Below, one piece after another: positions 41,839 to 52,741 of a DNA stretch of 64,000 nt (position 1 is the stretch's first letter; each line of letters opens with the position of its first letter). Source of the stretch: Chondrus crispus (Eukaryota > Rhodophyta > Florideophyceae > Gigartinales > Gigartinaceae); assembly GCF_000350225.1 (NCBI RefSeq), contig NW_005178593.1:165335-229334 (forward strand), written 5' to 3'. The notes under the pieces were generated by a model. It was not told the origin of the DNA. It ran no database searches and worked only from the letters and a program-made list of their open reading frames with translations. A program made the position numbers and the translations under genes.

Positions 41839-43740
41839 ATGAGTCAAGAATACGCCCCCTCGACCCGCTCCGAACCAGCGGATCCGAGGGCGGCCGCTAT
41901 GCACGCCCCATCACCGCCGTTCGGCGACGGCGACGGTGGTCTCCGAGACCGCGAACCGTCGCCTGAGTCCCCCGAAGGACAAGCGGCGGCGATGTTCGAC
42001 CGCATCGCATACTACATAGAGGAAGTCCGTACTTCCCTCCGCATCGAGGTTACGGACGCCGTCTACTCGCGCTGCAAGGATGAGCTCCGATCCATCCGCG
42101 AGGGGAGGTTCGACCGCGTCACCCAGTCGCTGGAGAATCTCCGAGCACTGGTCGACCAGTTGCACTCGCGACTGGTGCTCGTCGAAGACTCGCGTCTCCA
42201 GAACCCCGCTACGTATGGGGAAGGTCGTCCCACGAGGCCGACCTCGTCGAGACGTCCTGACGCTCGTCAGCCCCCCTCGGCGGAGCAACTTGGTGCCCTC
42301 GCGCACCTCACCGCTGAGCTGGAGTCCACGCGGCAGCGTGCCCGTGACCTGGAACGTACCATGGCCGCAAGGCTGCCCAGTGCCCCTTCGAGAGGGCCCG
42401 GTGGTGCTGTACCTCCGGACTCTGCCGCCCCGCAAGAATGGCGCCCAACTGTGGCCGACCTCAGTCGGGACGCAGGAGAAAGACGACTTCCGATGGACGC
42501 CAACGTCGCGTCCGAGTCCCAAGCTCTGCCACATGCCCCCGGAAACATGTGGGAGACGGGACGGGTGCCGTATCGTAACGACCCGGACCGTGGAGTAGCC
42601 GCTCGCGGATCCGGAGAACCCATGTTCTCCGTCGATCCCCGCTGGGGCGGCTACCCGCCGGTGGACCACACCGCGCGACCCGGTCCGGTAGACGTCCGTA
42701 CGCTACCCGTTACCCCGATCGGCATGCTGGGTCCGGCTGAACCCGGACTCGAGCCGGTACATACGACGATCCAAGAGTTCAGCGCCGTCGCTGACTATCG
42801 TATGTACCGCTTGGATAACACCTCGAGGCTCGTTACCTCGGGTGATGCGGGACGGATCGCGAAGTACGTAAAACGCTGTCGTGGGATCCGTCCCACGATG
42901 CGTAGCTTCGACGGTACGGACCCGATCCAGCTACTGCCATTCTTGAAGGATATCCAGATAACCTTCAACTCGCAACCCTTCACGGAAGGTGTCGCGGTAC
43001 GAGTCCTCGCGCAGTTCTTAGAGCGCGACGCGGAGCGCCTGTATACGAGTTATACGATGCGTGGCCTCCGCGCCGGTCAGCTCCACGACGACATGAGCTG
43101 GCCGGGGCTCCTGAATCAATTCCCAAAACGATACCTCACGGACGACGTGTTAAGTGAAGCGTACGACGATGTCGCTACGGCGCGACAGAAACCCCACGAA
43201 ACGGAGAGCACCTTTGCGGACCGGCTCGAAACTGCCGCGTTCCGGTGCACGGCAGTGTTCTCCGAACAGTTCCTCGCGTACTACTTCGTGCGGGGACTCG
43301 CTCCTGCGACCCGTGCCGCAGTCTCCGAGACTGTTCAGAGGCTCCCGAGCCGCCAGAAGACCGATCTTCTAACCATCTGCCGTATCGCCACGGCGGAAGG
43401 CACGACGTACCGCGCTCAGCGCGGTTTACCCCTGCCGGATACAAAACCGGCAGGGAGGGCTGGCAGGACTACGAAGTCCGCTGTAACAAGTTCGCCCGCC
43501 TCGACTCTCCACATCGGGGGGATGAGTGGCAGGCTGACCCTGTCCTCATTACGCAAGGAACGGGGCCCGTGGGAGGACGACCTCCCACGCCCATGTCGAC
43601 CGGAACGACATCGAGTTATGCGACCGCCTTCGCGCCCACCCCAAGAGTGGCAAGGGGTACGGACCCCCGGGTCGCAGAGCTCGACATCTCGAACCGAGAT
43701 GCAGGAGGCGGAGCCCCTCGGGTGCCCTCCTCACCGATGA
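41839..43740 (+). CDS. E gag
   Basis: The start chosen is ATG at 41839 ('MSQEYAPSTRSEP'), because an ATG 30 codons upstream lies inside the LTR. An N-terminal acidic/Pro-rich segment is followed by an amphipathic coiled-coil region ('FDRIAYYIEEVRTSLRIEVTDAVYSRC' to 'LENLRALVDQLHSRLVLVEDS', and again near residue 165). A disordered middle follows. The capsid-like domain from about residue 310 includes 'FSAVADYRMYRLDN', 'PIQLLPFLKDIQITFNSQPFTEGVAVRVLAQFLERDAERLYTSYT' and 'EQFLAYYFVRGLAPATRAAV'. From about 43450 all three frames are open. The true path probably shifts there, because the zinc knuckle downstream is in another frame. Confidence 0.88.
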   Translation: MSQEYAPSTRSEPADPRAAAMHAPSPPFGDGDGGLRDREPSPESPEGQAAAMFDRIAYYIEEVRTSLRIEVTDAVYSRCKDELRSIREGRFDRVTQSLENLRALVDQLHSRLVLVEDSRLQNPATYGEGRPTRPTSSRRPDARQPPSAEQLGALAHLTAELESTRQRARDLERTMAARLPSAPSRGPGGAVPPDSAAPQEWRPTVADLSRDAGERRLPMDANVASESQALPHAPGNMWETGRVPYRNDPDRGVAARGSGEPMFSVDPRWGGYPPVDHTARPGPVDVRTLPVTPIGMLGPAEPGLEPVHTTIQEFSAVADYRMYRLDNTSRLVTSGDAGRIAKYVKRCRGIRPTMRSFDGTDPIQLLPFLKDIQITFNSQPFTEGVAVRVLAQFLERDAERLYTSYTMRGLRAGQLHDDMSWPGLLNQFPKRYLTDDVLSEAYDDVATARQKPHETESTFADRLETAAFRCTAVFSEQFLAYYFVRGLAPATRAAVSETVQRLPSRQKTDLLTICRIATAEGTTYRAQRGLPLPDTKPAGRAGRTTKSAVTSSPASTLHIGGMSGRLTLSSLRKERGPWEDDLPRPCRPERHRVMRPPSRPPQEWQGVRTPGSQSSTSRTEMQEAEPLGCPPHR

Positions 43741-43789
43741 GGAAGCCCGCCTCGCCGCGACCTTCGCCTCAACGGATGGCAGCGCGTAC

Positions 43790-45862
43790 ATGTGCTGGCT
43801 GTGCCGTACGTACGGACACGCCATGTACGCCTGCCCATTCCTGTCGCCGGAACACCTTATGTTCACGGCGTACAGGAACTACCGCTACCAGATGGAGACA
43901 CGCCCCAGTGCGCGTAACCTCCTCCGGCAGTCGGTCGGCGAGGGCCGTCCCCCGCGTCAAGGTTTCCCGAATCGTTCGGGTAGGGGCACACGCTTCGCCC
44001 CACGCGGAGGCGGGTATCGTCGTAACGAACTCGATCGTCGTGATCGACCGGATTACGGCCCGTCGGACACAAGGTATCTCCGTCAAGGAGGGAGAGGGGA
44101 CCGAGACCGTTCTCGGTTACCTCAACAGGTACAGAATGCGATCATGTACCTGCAAGATTGGGTAGAGGATCCGCGTCCCCTACCCACGGGTCACGAAGGA
44201 GAGCTGGTTCTCCCCTTCCCCCATATCGTGCGACGTCCGGACGTCGCAGGTCAAGGTCTAGAAGTACCCGAATACTTCGCCGATGAGGTAGTACCGCAGT
44301 GGGTAGGACGTCCCAACCCACGCAGCCGAGGACCGGAAGAAGACCTGGCCGCCGATAGCCAGGAAGGTAGCTCCGATAGCACCGGTAGTTCGAAAAAAGG
44401 GCAAAGACGGTTACGTCCACGCAGTCGCGTGAGCCGTCTTGTCCCCACGAACTCGACCGGTCCCCACGAACTCGACCGGTCCCCACGTGCTCGCCTAGGT
44501 CACGGGGGGTATTGTCCGATAATACACTCCTCGCCACCGGAAGCGAGCACGAAAGCCCCTGCAATGCTGATACAGGGGGGAGCGAACGTCGAGGCCTCTG
44601 TAAGCCCGACGTTAGAAGAGGACAGCACTGGGACGCCCGTAGTCCCGGTGATGGGTCAAAAAGGACGGGAGTATGGACGAACGAAAAGAACCGGTCGACC
44701 TCCAGACTCCTGTGAGGCGAAGGGAGCCGACGAAATGTCCGCCACGTACGGACTCAAGCACCGAGGGGGTATCACTGAGACGCGGACGCCCCACGACTCG
44801 GGCAGAGGGAAACGCAGGAGGGGTCAGAACCGAAGGCAACGACCTCGGCGGAACGATCTCGCCGAACGGGTCGCGCCCGACATGGTCGACGGCATCGTAT
44901 GCCTCATGACGTCCAAGATATATATCGTCCTTGGCTCCGTGGCCACCGAAGGTAACGCGTTCAAGCCCCACACGATCGCCGTCGATACGTGTTCGGGCTA
45001 CAACTTAGTGAGGAAGGCCGACCTCCCTCCCGACTGGACCCGCTTCGTAATACGGGACGCGCCATTACCCCGACTGGCTGGCGCGAACAGTAACTCGCTT
45101 CGACTTACGGTGGTCGTCCGCCTTGCAGTTCGTTTGCGGAACACGACGTTCCGCATACCGTTCGTGGTGGCGGAACAGCTTGCCGTTCCCGTTCTTCTCG
45201 GCACAGCGTTCATCGATACTCACGTACGTAGCATCGACATCGACGGACAGAAGCTCGAACTTCGACACGGTGGCTCCGTAGCCATCGTTGACGGAAAGGG
45301 GGAGCCGACTCCCCCTACAAGACGACACGAACGCCAAACGAGCCGGCCGGATGTATGGGATGAGGCCCCGCAGGCGATCCGAATCGCCCGCTGGGTTACC
45401 ATCCCCGCGTTGTCGCAAGCCCGAGTGCGCGTCACCACCGCGGGGAAGGGCCTCGTGTTCCTGGAACCAAAGCCCTCACTCCAACACAGACATGGAGTGA
45501 GGTTGACGAATGGCGTCGTCGAGGTTCTGCCGAATCAGACCTTCGCCGTCATCGTCGCGAAGTTTTCGCGACGGGAAAGACGGCTTCCGAAGCACACCGC
45601 CGTGGGATACGCGAGGCGCAACCCCCTCGAGATTCTCACGCCCGAACGGAGGGTCGCCGAGGGGATCGCGCACGCGCTACACCTGACCGACTTGACCGAT
45701 CAAGTCGGGAAGGCAGGAGCTGGACGACCGAGCTCCGACGAACGAACGACCGTTGTGAAGAAAGAGGTGGTCACGGACGAAAGGCCACATCAAGTCCAAA
45801 CGACGGCGGGGGGTACTGTACCTCCGCAGAAAAAGGATCCCGACAATCCACCGATGGATTAG
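43790..45862 (+). pseudogene. E zinc knuckle, linker and aspartic protease
   Basis: 690 codons are open. The knuckle 'CWLCRTYGHAMYAC' (C-x2-C-x4-H-x4-C) is at the start and is readable upstream to about 43690. A long Arg/Gly/Ser-rich linker contains a 19-bp tandem duplication at about 44442-44485. The protease is near 44960-45260: 'HTIAVDTCSGYNLVRKADLPPDW' is the active-site loop, with Cys in place of the invariant Gly. 'VLLGTAFIDTHV' is the closing strand. The beta-rich spacer ('ARWVTIPALSQARVRVTTAGKGLVFLEP') follows. The frame ends at a TAG (45860) just before RT. Confidence 0.87.
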
Positions 45863-46726
45863 GAAAAAGAAATCGACTTGTCATACATCGACGATGACAA
45901 GCTCCGTGGCCACGCACTCGAGATGTTCCGTAACCACTCGAGCCTGTGGAGCGGTGCGCTCGGAACTATACGAGCGACGGAACACCGCATTCCCCTCGAA
46001 CCGGTTACGAAGCCGCTACGTTCGATGCCTTACCGTAAGGGGCCTGCGATGCGCGAAATGGTCGCGAAGGAGGTCAACAAGATGTTGAACGCAGCGGTTA
46101 TCGAACCTGCGAGCACTGAGTGGGCGTCTCCGGTGGTGCTCGTACCGAAGAAAGACGGATCTCTTCGGTTCTGCGTGGACTACCGGCGTTTCAACGCGAA
46201 GACTGCAGCGGATTCGTATCCGCTGCCTCGGATGGACGACTGCATCGACTCGCTTGGAGACGCAGCCGTCTTTTCCACGTCGGACTGCAATTCCGGTAAT
46301 TGGCAGATCCGGGTCGCTCCGGAGGACCGGGATAAGACCACGTTTACTACGCACATGGGCACGTTTCGCCACTTGCGCATGCCGTTCGGGCTAAAAGGGG
46401 CACGGGCCACCTTCCAACGCGCACTCGACATCATCCTATCTGGCGTACGTTGGCAAATATGCCTCGTGTACTTGGATGATGTCATCGTGTTCTCACGTAC
46501 GCATGGAGAACACGCGAAGCATCTCGACATTGTCTTGGGCTTGCTGTGGAGTGCTGGAATCTCCCTCAAGCTCAAGAAGTGTAGCTTCTTTCAACCGAAG
46601 TTACACTACCTGGGGCACGTCATTTCCCCAGGTAAGTTAAGTGTGGCCGAAACGGCGGCCGACGCCTTCAAGACTTTCACGTTCGTGAGGACGCTGACGC
46701 AAGTGCGCTCGTTCCTCGGGTCGTGA
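45863..46726 (+). pseudogene. E reverse transcriptase
   Basis: In the protease frame after the TAG: 'HRIPLEPVTKPLRSMPYRKGP', 'STEWASPVVLVPKKDGSLRFCVDYRRFN', 'YPLPRMDDCIDSLGD', 'SDCNSGNWQIRV', 'RMPFGLKGARATFQRALDIIL', catalytic 'YLDD' (about 46468-46479), 'LKLKKCSFFQPKLHYLGHVISPG' and 'QVRSFLGS'. It ends at TGA (46724), where related elements have Cys. In motif B the usual 'LDCNSGYWQI' has changed at two sites. The catalytic Asp pair is intact. Confidence 0.93.
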
Positions 46727-47407
46727 AACGTATACAGCCGATTCGTTAAGGGGTTCGCGAAGATAGCCCGTCCTCTGACCGACATGACGCGTAAGGGTTC
46801 GGATCCTGACTTCTACAACCCTATGGAGGCGCAACGGGAGGCGTTCGAGAACCTCAAAAAGTCCATGATCGCTCCGCCGATCCTCGCCCCTCCGCGGTAT
46901 GGCCGTCCGTACATGATCGACACGGATGCGAGCGACTACCAGTTGGGCTGTACGTTGCTCCAAGAGCACGACCAGCCAAACGATTGGCGATCCGTTGGGT
47001 ATTGATCGTACTCACTGTCCGATAGTGAGCGTAACTACAGCGCTACGGAGCGTGAGTGCTTTGCCGTAGTGTGGGCCGTCCGCACACTACGACCGTACGT
47101 TGAAGGCACGAAGTTCACCGTCCGGACGGATCACGACGCGCTGAGGTGGCTCATGTCCCTCACGGAAAGTTCTGGAAGGCTCACCCGGTGGCGGCTACGT
47201 CTGGCTGAATACGATTTCACTATCCAGTACCGCCCCGGGCGCGTGAACCAAGTACCGAACGCCTTGTCACGCCTCGTGTCGCTAAGAGTCGCCGGCGACC
47301 CCCGCCCGCCCGTCGAAGTGGATGACGACATTCCCACCTTCGACGCGGGTACGATCGTTCGAAACGTATCGAACGAGCTCGAGGAGCACGTCTGTACCGA
47401 AAATTGA
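46727..47407 (+). pseudogene. E RNase H
   Basis: In the same frame: 'NVYSRFVKGFAKIARPLTDM', 'MIDTDASDYQLGCTLLQEHDQ', a TGA at about 47003 (a Trp position in related elements), 'SERNYSATERECFAVVWAVRTLRPYVEG', 'RTDHDALRWLMSL' and 'RWRLRLAEYDFTIQYRPGRVNQVPNALSRL'. The acidic residues are present. It ends at TGA 47405-47407 in the linker before integrase. Confidence 0.92.
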
Positions 47408-48198
47408 GACCACGAGGTCGAACACGTCTTCGCGACGATGCCAAGCCAAGCTGGACCACGAAGAACGTCGCGCGTCCGAATGCGGGACGAACCAAGGGGC
47501 GTCGACGAAGCCCCCGCTCTCCAAGGACCGAGTCTGTTCTGGGAGGAGAACGACGAGTTCGACGCCGTTGATCTCGAGCACGCCGAGGAACCCGACGTCG
47601 GGGCGCCCGCCTCCACGGTCGCTCCTCCACAGGACGACCTACCGGCCCCTCTTACGTTAGAGGAGATCGCCGAGGAGCAACGCGTGGATGACTTCTGCCA
47701 AACCGTTTTGGCACGAAAGTCAGAGTCCCGGGACTCCACGTTCTTCGAGGACCACCAAGGGGTGCTCAAGCGGAGACACCCCTTCGACCCTGATGTCGTA
47801 CAGGTGGTGGTACCTCCGACGTTCCGCGCCAGGCTCCTTCGCATGTGCCACAACCCGGCCATCGCGGGACACCCAGGGCAGAACCGTATGTACTACGCGC
47901 TACGTCGCGAGTACTACTGGCCCCATCTCGCCGCAGATGTCACCGCTACGGTGCGGGGTGTCGGACGTGCGCGATGAACTGGGTTAAGTTGCGGAAACAC
48001 CTCAAACATTTGAGGTTGTTCCCGGAAACTCGGCCGCTCGAGAGCCTGGCTATCGACATTCTGGGTCCGCCCCCCAAGACGAAGGCAGAAAAACGGTTCC
48101 TGCTCGTAATTACCGACCGCTTCACTAAGCTTACGCAGGTCGTCGCGTTACGTACGATTACCGCATACGCCGCCGCAGCCGCGTTCTGCGACGCCTAG
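47408..48198 (+). pseudogene. E integrase, first half (HHCC finger and first catalytic Asp)
   Basis: 'EEQRVDDFCQTVLARKSES' leads into 'CHNPAIAGHPGQNRMYYALRREYYWPHL' (two His of the finger). A one-base shift at about 47960 then moves to the frame with 'CRTCAMNWVKLRKHLKHLRLFPETRPLESLAIDILGPPPKTKAEKRFLLVITDRFTKL'. This holds the two Cys and the first catalytic Asp. A TAG follows at 48196, where related elements have Trp. Confidence 0.9.
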
Positions 48199-49140
48199 GT
48201 ATTTAAGTACGGCGTCCCGCGCACGTTACTGTCGGATAACGGACCGCAGTTCAACAACAAGTTCTTCCGCAGCACGTGCCGGGTTCTGGGGATTAGAAAC
48301 CAATATAAGTCGGCATACCATCCGCAGACGAACGGACAAGTCGAGCGATACAACCGGACGATCGCCTCAATGCTGCGCAACTACGTAGGCGAGCACCAAG
48401 ATGACCGGGACGTGTACGTGGGGCCGCTCACGTATGCGTACAATTCCCACGTACATCGCACGACACGGACGACGCCCTTCGAGCTCGTACTCAGCAGACC
48501 ACCGCCAGAGTTCTCCCTTCGAATAGTCGACGATGGCGTTCCCCCTGTCGACAGGGGGAATCAGCGAGCTGAGTTCCTAAAAACGCTGGACGATACGATA
48601 CAAAAAGCCTACGGAAGCTTGCGTCGGACCCAAGCACGATACAAACGCGACTTCGACAAGCGCGTTCGAAGAATTAACGCACGTCTTAAGCCCGGGAATT
48701 ATGTGTACCTGAACCCCTCCGATGGGGGGAAGACGTCGAACAAACTCGCATCACCGGCAGTCGGACCGTAACGAGTGCTCGCGAATGACAAACGCACCAT
48801 CACGATCGACCGCGATGGTGTGACCGAGCGCGTCTCCGCAGACCGCTGCGTGTACTCACCCCCACCGGCGAACGAGCCTCGGGCGAGCACGACTACACTC
48901 AGTGACCTTGCCGTCAAGGTCAGGGAGGGGACGCAGTTCGCCGTAGAACGGCTGCTCAAGCACCGGGTCATGGAGGATGGAACTATGGAGTTCCTCATCA
49001 AGTGGGCGGATTACGACACGCCCACCTGGACCACGCGGACTCACGTCCCAGAAGACCTCGTGTCTCGCTACGCGAAACGACTTCGAGCGCGCACCGGTAG
49101 GGACCTCACTTCGGACCTGAACGCGGACGTTCAGTCTTGA
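48199..49140 (+). pseudogene. E integrase second half and chromodomain
   Basis: After the TAG, 'LLSDNGPQFNNKFFRSTCRVLG' (second Asp), 'AYHPQTNGQVERYNRTI' (Glu) and 'PFELVLSRPPPEF' complete the core. The linker helix and 'PGNYVYLNPSDGG' strand follow. One TAA (48769-48771, Tyr in relatives) interrupts before 'RVSADRCVYSPPP'. The chromodomain is at about 48940-49090: 'FAVERLLKHRVMEDGTMEFLIKWADYDTPTWTTRTHVPEDLVSRYAKRL'. It has two aromatic residues in place, while the usual W-E-P reads W-T-T. The stop is at 49138. Confidence 0.92.
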
Positions 49141-49842
49141 GGAAGGGGCCCTCAACCGTTCCGGCACGGCTAAACGCAACCGTTTCGGGTAAACGAAAAC
49201 GTTTAGTTACGGTTATATAAGTCTCTCGCAATTGGAAGACAAGGAACGTAAGGAAGGATAGGCCCACGGACGATCGCCGACAAACGCGAGGCGTATCAAA
49301 AGAAAGTTAATACGTATTGACAAGCAAGGTCAGGGTTACGAACTTCACTCCACAACCGTCGAAGGAGGATGCAGTACGAAGGACGCCACGGAGACCAAGG
49401 CGCTTCGCTTGTCCCTGCGTGCATAGGGACTAGACAGTACGTACTGTCTTACGAAAACATGGCAGGCGACGACGACCTAGGGCGGAATGGTTCACGTAAT
49501 ATCCGAAGGAACGAAAGAGCAGTCTCTGTTAGTGGCAAGAACGCAGACGAAGCCCTCACCGAGAGGACTCGCACAATGGGCTCGAAGATGCGCGCCGGTA
49601 CGCGAGAGATGCGCGCCGGTACGTGAGAGTACGCGTAGGCGAGAGATGGAGGGTTCGGACGAACGGCCGGGAGCACGGGCCCTATAGGGCTCGTTGCACT
49701 GCAGCGCCAGTCCGCTACTGTACACTCAAAATAATGGGAGGCGTATGACAGCGCACCAATCACGGAGGGTGATTTAATTTTTGCGGAAATTATTTTCGCG
49801 GGAAAATTGTCCAAAATTTGGGAGGTGATTTTAGCAAGCGCA
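49141..49842 (+). other. E region downstream of pol, before P1
   Basis: No gene is seen. It includes AAACG/CGTTT repeats with a TATATAAG at about 49213-49220, a 21-bp tandem repeat ('GATGCGCGCCGGTACG', about 49587-49628), and the left copy of a 46-bp direct repeat (49670-49715). An AT-rich segment from about 49764 resembles, inverted, 52334-52366. Together with 52257-52741 it makes the space of about 1.19 kb between pol and the antisense gene. Confidence 0.6.
49670..49715 (+). repeat. 46-bp direct repeat, left copy, flanking P1
   Basis: 'GGAGCACGGGCCCTATAGGG' continues for 46 bases to 'CAGTCCGC'. The right copy, 52280-52325, differs at two sites. It contains the palindrome GGGCCCTATAGGGCT-like core. 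Confidence 0.9.
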
Positions 49843-52256
49843 CAGGTAAAGGGGGGGGTGCCCCAATTATTGAACAAAACGAACTTATTTAATTAAAAAA
49901 AGACCCTCCTGAGCTCGGTTTGACGATCTTTTTTTCTACGGACTCCGTGCGGTGTGTTCTTCACCACAACGTTGCACCGCAATGCCGCCGATGACACAGA
50001 AAGCTACAAAGTTGTCACGGACACGCAGGCAATCACAGGTTTTCTACGTGTCAAATGTGCCCCAAAGATCGAACAAACAAAAAATGTTATATCAAAAACG
50101 GACACTGTATGTAAAAAAATCGACTGCCACGTCACCAGTTTAAGCCTGCTGCAAACCGAGAAACGGCTCAAACTGCCTCCGAATCCCAATTGCCTTCTTG
50201 TTCAAAGTGCGCCTGCGCGCAACTGCACGTCTCTCTTCGATTGAACGAACGTTCGCATTGAACGCTTCTACAGATAATCCTGCCAAGCGAGCCCTTCGCT
50301 GCAACGCCGCACTGCGGCAGCGGTCAAATTCCTTCTTGCTCTTAGTACTCCGCCGGGCACGATCCATGGCTCCGCGATTTCCTCTCTCCTCAGAAACTAC
50401 TTTCTTCAAAGCGACACGAGCCCACTTTTCTTGCGCCAGTGCCAAAGCATTGGCTGACGTCAGAACGAGGCCCTCTGTAGTGTCTAGATAGCCAGAATGT
50501 AAAATCTTGGCGTTGGCCCCGATGACAGTGTCCCTTATCTCCATCCGCTTTGCCTCCATTAGCCGACACATCCGTTCCACGTCCATTACCTCTTCCAAAT
50601 TATCACGCCCTGCTGGCCTGGGAGCAGACAGAAGCTGCCTCGGATTCATTGGCCAGATCCCTGACTTACGGAAAGAAGTGATGATGTTTTTCCTGCTGAA
50701 CGATTTTTCGTAGGCATGTCGCAGCATGCCGCAAAAGTCGAATACGTCAAATTTGTCTATGCTGTCGCGCGACACCACCAAATCCATTGAATCCCTAAGA
50801 TACTTTTTGAAAGGCGAGAACAGAACGACATCTAGTGGCTGTGTCTTTCCACTGGTATGCGCTGGTAGTGCGTAAACGATTACGTTGTTATGATGTAAAT
50901 AATTGATGACCTTAAGCGACATATGGGAACGATACCCGTCAAAGATTAGCAGTGTCTTATGACCGTTTGGCGTGTGCTGTTGGACATGTTGCACAAAGTG
51001 AATGGCCCAGTTGTAGAATGTCTCATTATTGACTCCCCCATTTTCTTGACGACACGCCAGGAGGGATTCGGATGGTAAGAAGTCTGCTACACTACCAGTC
51101 GTAGTAATCCCATCTCGCACAACCTGACGAAAAGGTAAGCGACTTCCCTTGAATACGAACAAGGGCTTCATGGCATGTCCATTTGCACATATTGCGGGCA
51201 TCATCGTGACACGATTGACATTCACAAAATACCCAACTTTTGCATCCCTTGTCCCTGCACGAGTCAAATAAAAATTAGCATCAGAAACCCCCTTGCAATC
51301 TCTTGCCGGAGTTGCCCCAGTTTCGTCGAGGTTCCATACGCACCTCGCCTGAATGTTGTTGTTCTTGATAATTTTTTCTCTAACGTTGCGAAATGATTTG
51401 TCAAAGTCATTGCGTTACACGCCGCATACCGAACTGCCTCTTGACGTAATGGACGCCCCAATTTCAGTTTATCACCATGACGTTTGATAAAAAGGCGCAA
51501 ACATTTCGGGCCAGGACGTGCATTGACAAAAAGTGGCAGCATTTTTCGAGAGGAGGGCATGCGACTGATGAGTTGACTAACAGCTTCCTGAACATGCTGG
51601 CGTCGGAGCCGTAGTCCTTGTTCTGCGTACCGACATATCATTTCTACAACAAGTTGTTCTTCGAACTCTGTCAATGCCGGGCGTCGTCCTGGGCCGATTT
51701 TGGTGCGATTGAGAAGCGGCCCGTCTTGCATTGCTCGATAATAAAGTGTGGTCATGGGTATACGGTGTTTCGCAGCTGCATAGCGGTACGTTGAGCCAGC
51801 CCGGACCGCAGACAGTGCATGTTCAATGTTCCGTTGATTGCGACGTGCAGCTGTGGCGCCCTTCATGGCAGGAGAGAGGGTGCGGAGTCTCGAGACGTGG
51901 GAATGCGCCGTTAGCAGGCGCAAAGGACTTAATGCATGAAAGCATATGGATCATGAACTTAAGCTCGGTGCAGAAAAGAGCGGTAACTTCGTGTCTTCGA
52001 GACATGAATCCGAATATCAGCTCGAATTTGCCGCCCTTTCTGTGACGTTCTTGACAATAGGGTACCAGACACCACTGAAGCCAATGAGCACATTTGTTTT
52101 TAAATTGATCCACGTCGTTTACCGCATTGAGGTATAATAGGGTGAGGAGAGAGGTCTTCTGCTGGCCCGGGCCCGGAAAATGACACTTTTTTCAATTAAA
52201 ATGGATGTTTCGAACATTAGGGTACTGTTCAATAATTGGGGCACCCCCCTTTACTG
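49843..52256 (-). mobile_element. P1: pogo/Tigger-like DNA transposon, nearly intact
   Basis: 2,414 bp. The terminal inverted repeats are about 30 bp. On the right, 52225-52256 reads inward CAGTAAAGGGGGGTGCCCC. The left, from 49843, is the same with one extra G at the start and a longer G run. TA follows on the right (52257-52258) and CA stands on the left, consistent with the TA target duplication typical of this superfamily after one change. It carries one transposase gene. It is inserted in the 3' region of E. Confidence 0.92.
50140..51926 (-). pseudogene. P1 transposase (pogo-like, D-D-D triad, one frameshift)
   Basis: The first half (51923-about 51375, start about 51866 at 'MKGATAARRNQRN' or upstream) has a psq-type helix-turn-helix ('ALSAVRAGSTYRYAAAKHRIPMTTLYYR'). 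A CENP-B-type HTH follows ('RRPALTEFEEQLVVEMICRYAEQGLRLRRQHVQEAVSQL'). The second half (to 50140) has the catalytic DDE_1 domain: 'WNLDETGATPARDCKG' (first Asp), 'LLIFDGYRSHMS' (second) and 'GKTQPLDVVLF' (third, 35 residues after the second). The C-terminus is basic. The halves are in different frames, and the shift is in a run of six T at 51372-51377. It cuts and pastes elements bearing matching ends. Confidence 0.93.
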
Positions 52257-52741
52257 TACGCCGCTCACGCGCAAGACAGGGAGCACGGGCCCTATAGGGC
52301 TTGTTGCACTGCAGCGTCAGTCCGCCTCCGCCGCATGCTAAAATTATAGCAAAAATTACCCCCTCCTTGGGACGTGGGCCCGTGCCCGCGCGCTTGAGTG
52401 CCCCGCCGTGCGAACGTTACGTCCTGTACGCGACTTCGGGCGAACCTCACCCGTCGGGAGGGGCGAGAACTGCTCAATACCAGCTGGTCGGACGAGCTCA
52501 GAGTGTTTTACGAAGGAACCGGACGGCCCTATTGGCTTTATTACGAAGAAGGGAATTGGATCGAGGACGGCACGGAGGGCGCGGACCCCCGGCTCAACCA
52601 TTAGAGCCGGTAGGAGGCGCGCCAAGCTCGGATCCATAAGTACCCAGAGGACAGTAGCTAGGATGACGAGGCGTCTCCGTCGCTACCTCATCGCGAGGGG
52701 CATCGCCACCTCGACGTGAAGAGGCCAAGGGCGCGGGGGAG
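52257..52741. other. E region between P1 and the antisense gene
   Basis: Holds the right copy of the direct repeat (52280-52325) and an AT-rich segment (52334-52366) similar to the inverse of 49764-49800. No supported gene. Confidence 0.6.
52280..52325 (+). repeat. 46-bp direct repeat, right copy, flanking P1
   Basis: Matches 49670-49715 at 44 of 46 positions by eye, with both differences C to T. It lies 24 bp outside the right end of P1. The left copy lies 127 bp outside the left end. Confidence 0.9.

Noticed and set aside
41911..42669. Minus-strand open frame of 252 codons opposite E gag
   Set aside because: It lies exactly opposite a well-supported gag and has no domain or counterpart in D. 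Shadow frame.
6758..49140. Possible alternative genetic code, because TAG stands for Tyr or Gln at several conserved sites
   Set aside because: TAA and TGA occur too, replacing Tyr, Trp, Glu and Cys. Frameshifts and lost catalytic residues sit in the same elements. Ordinary decay explains them all.
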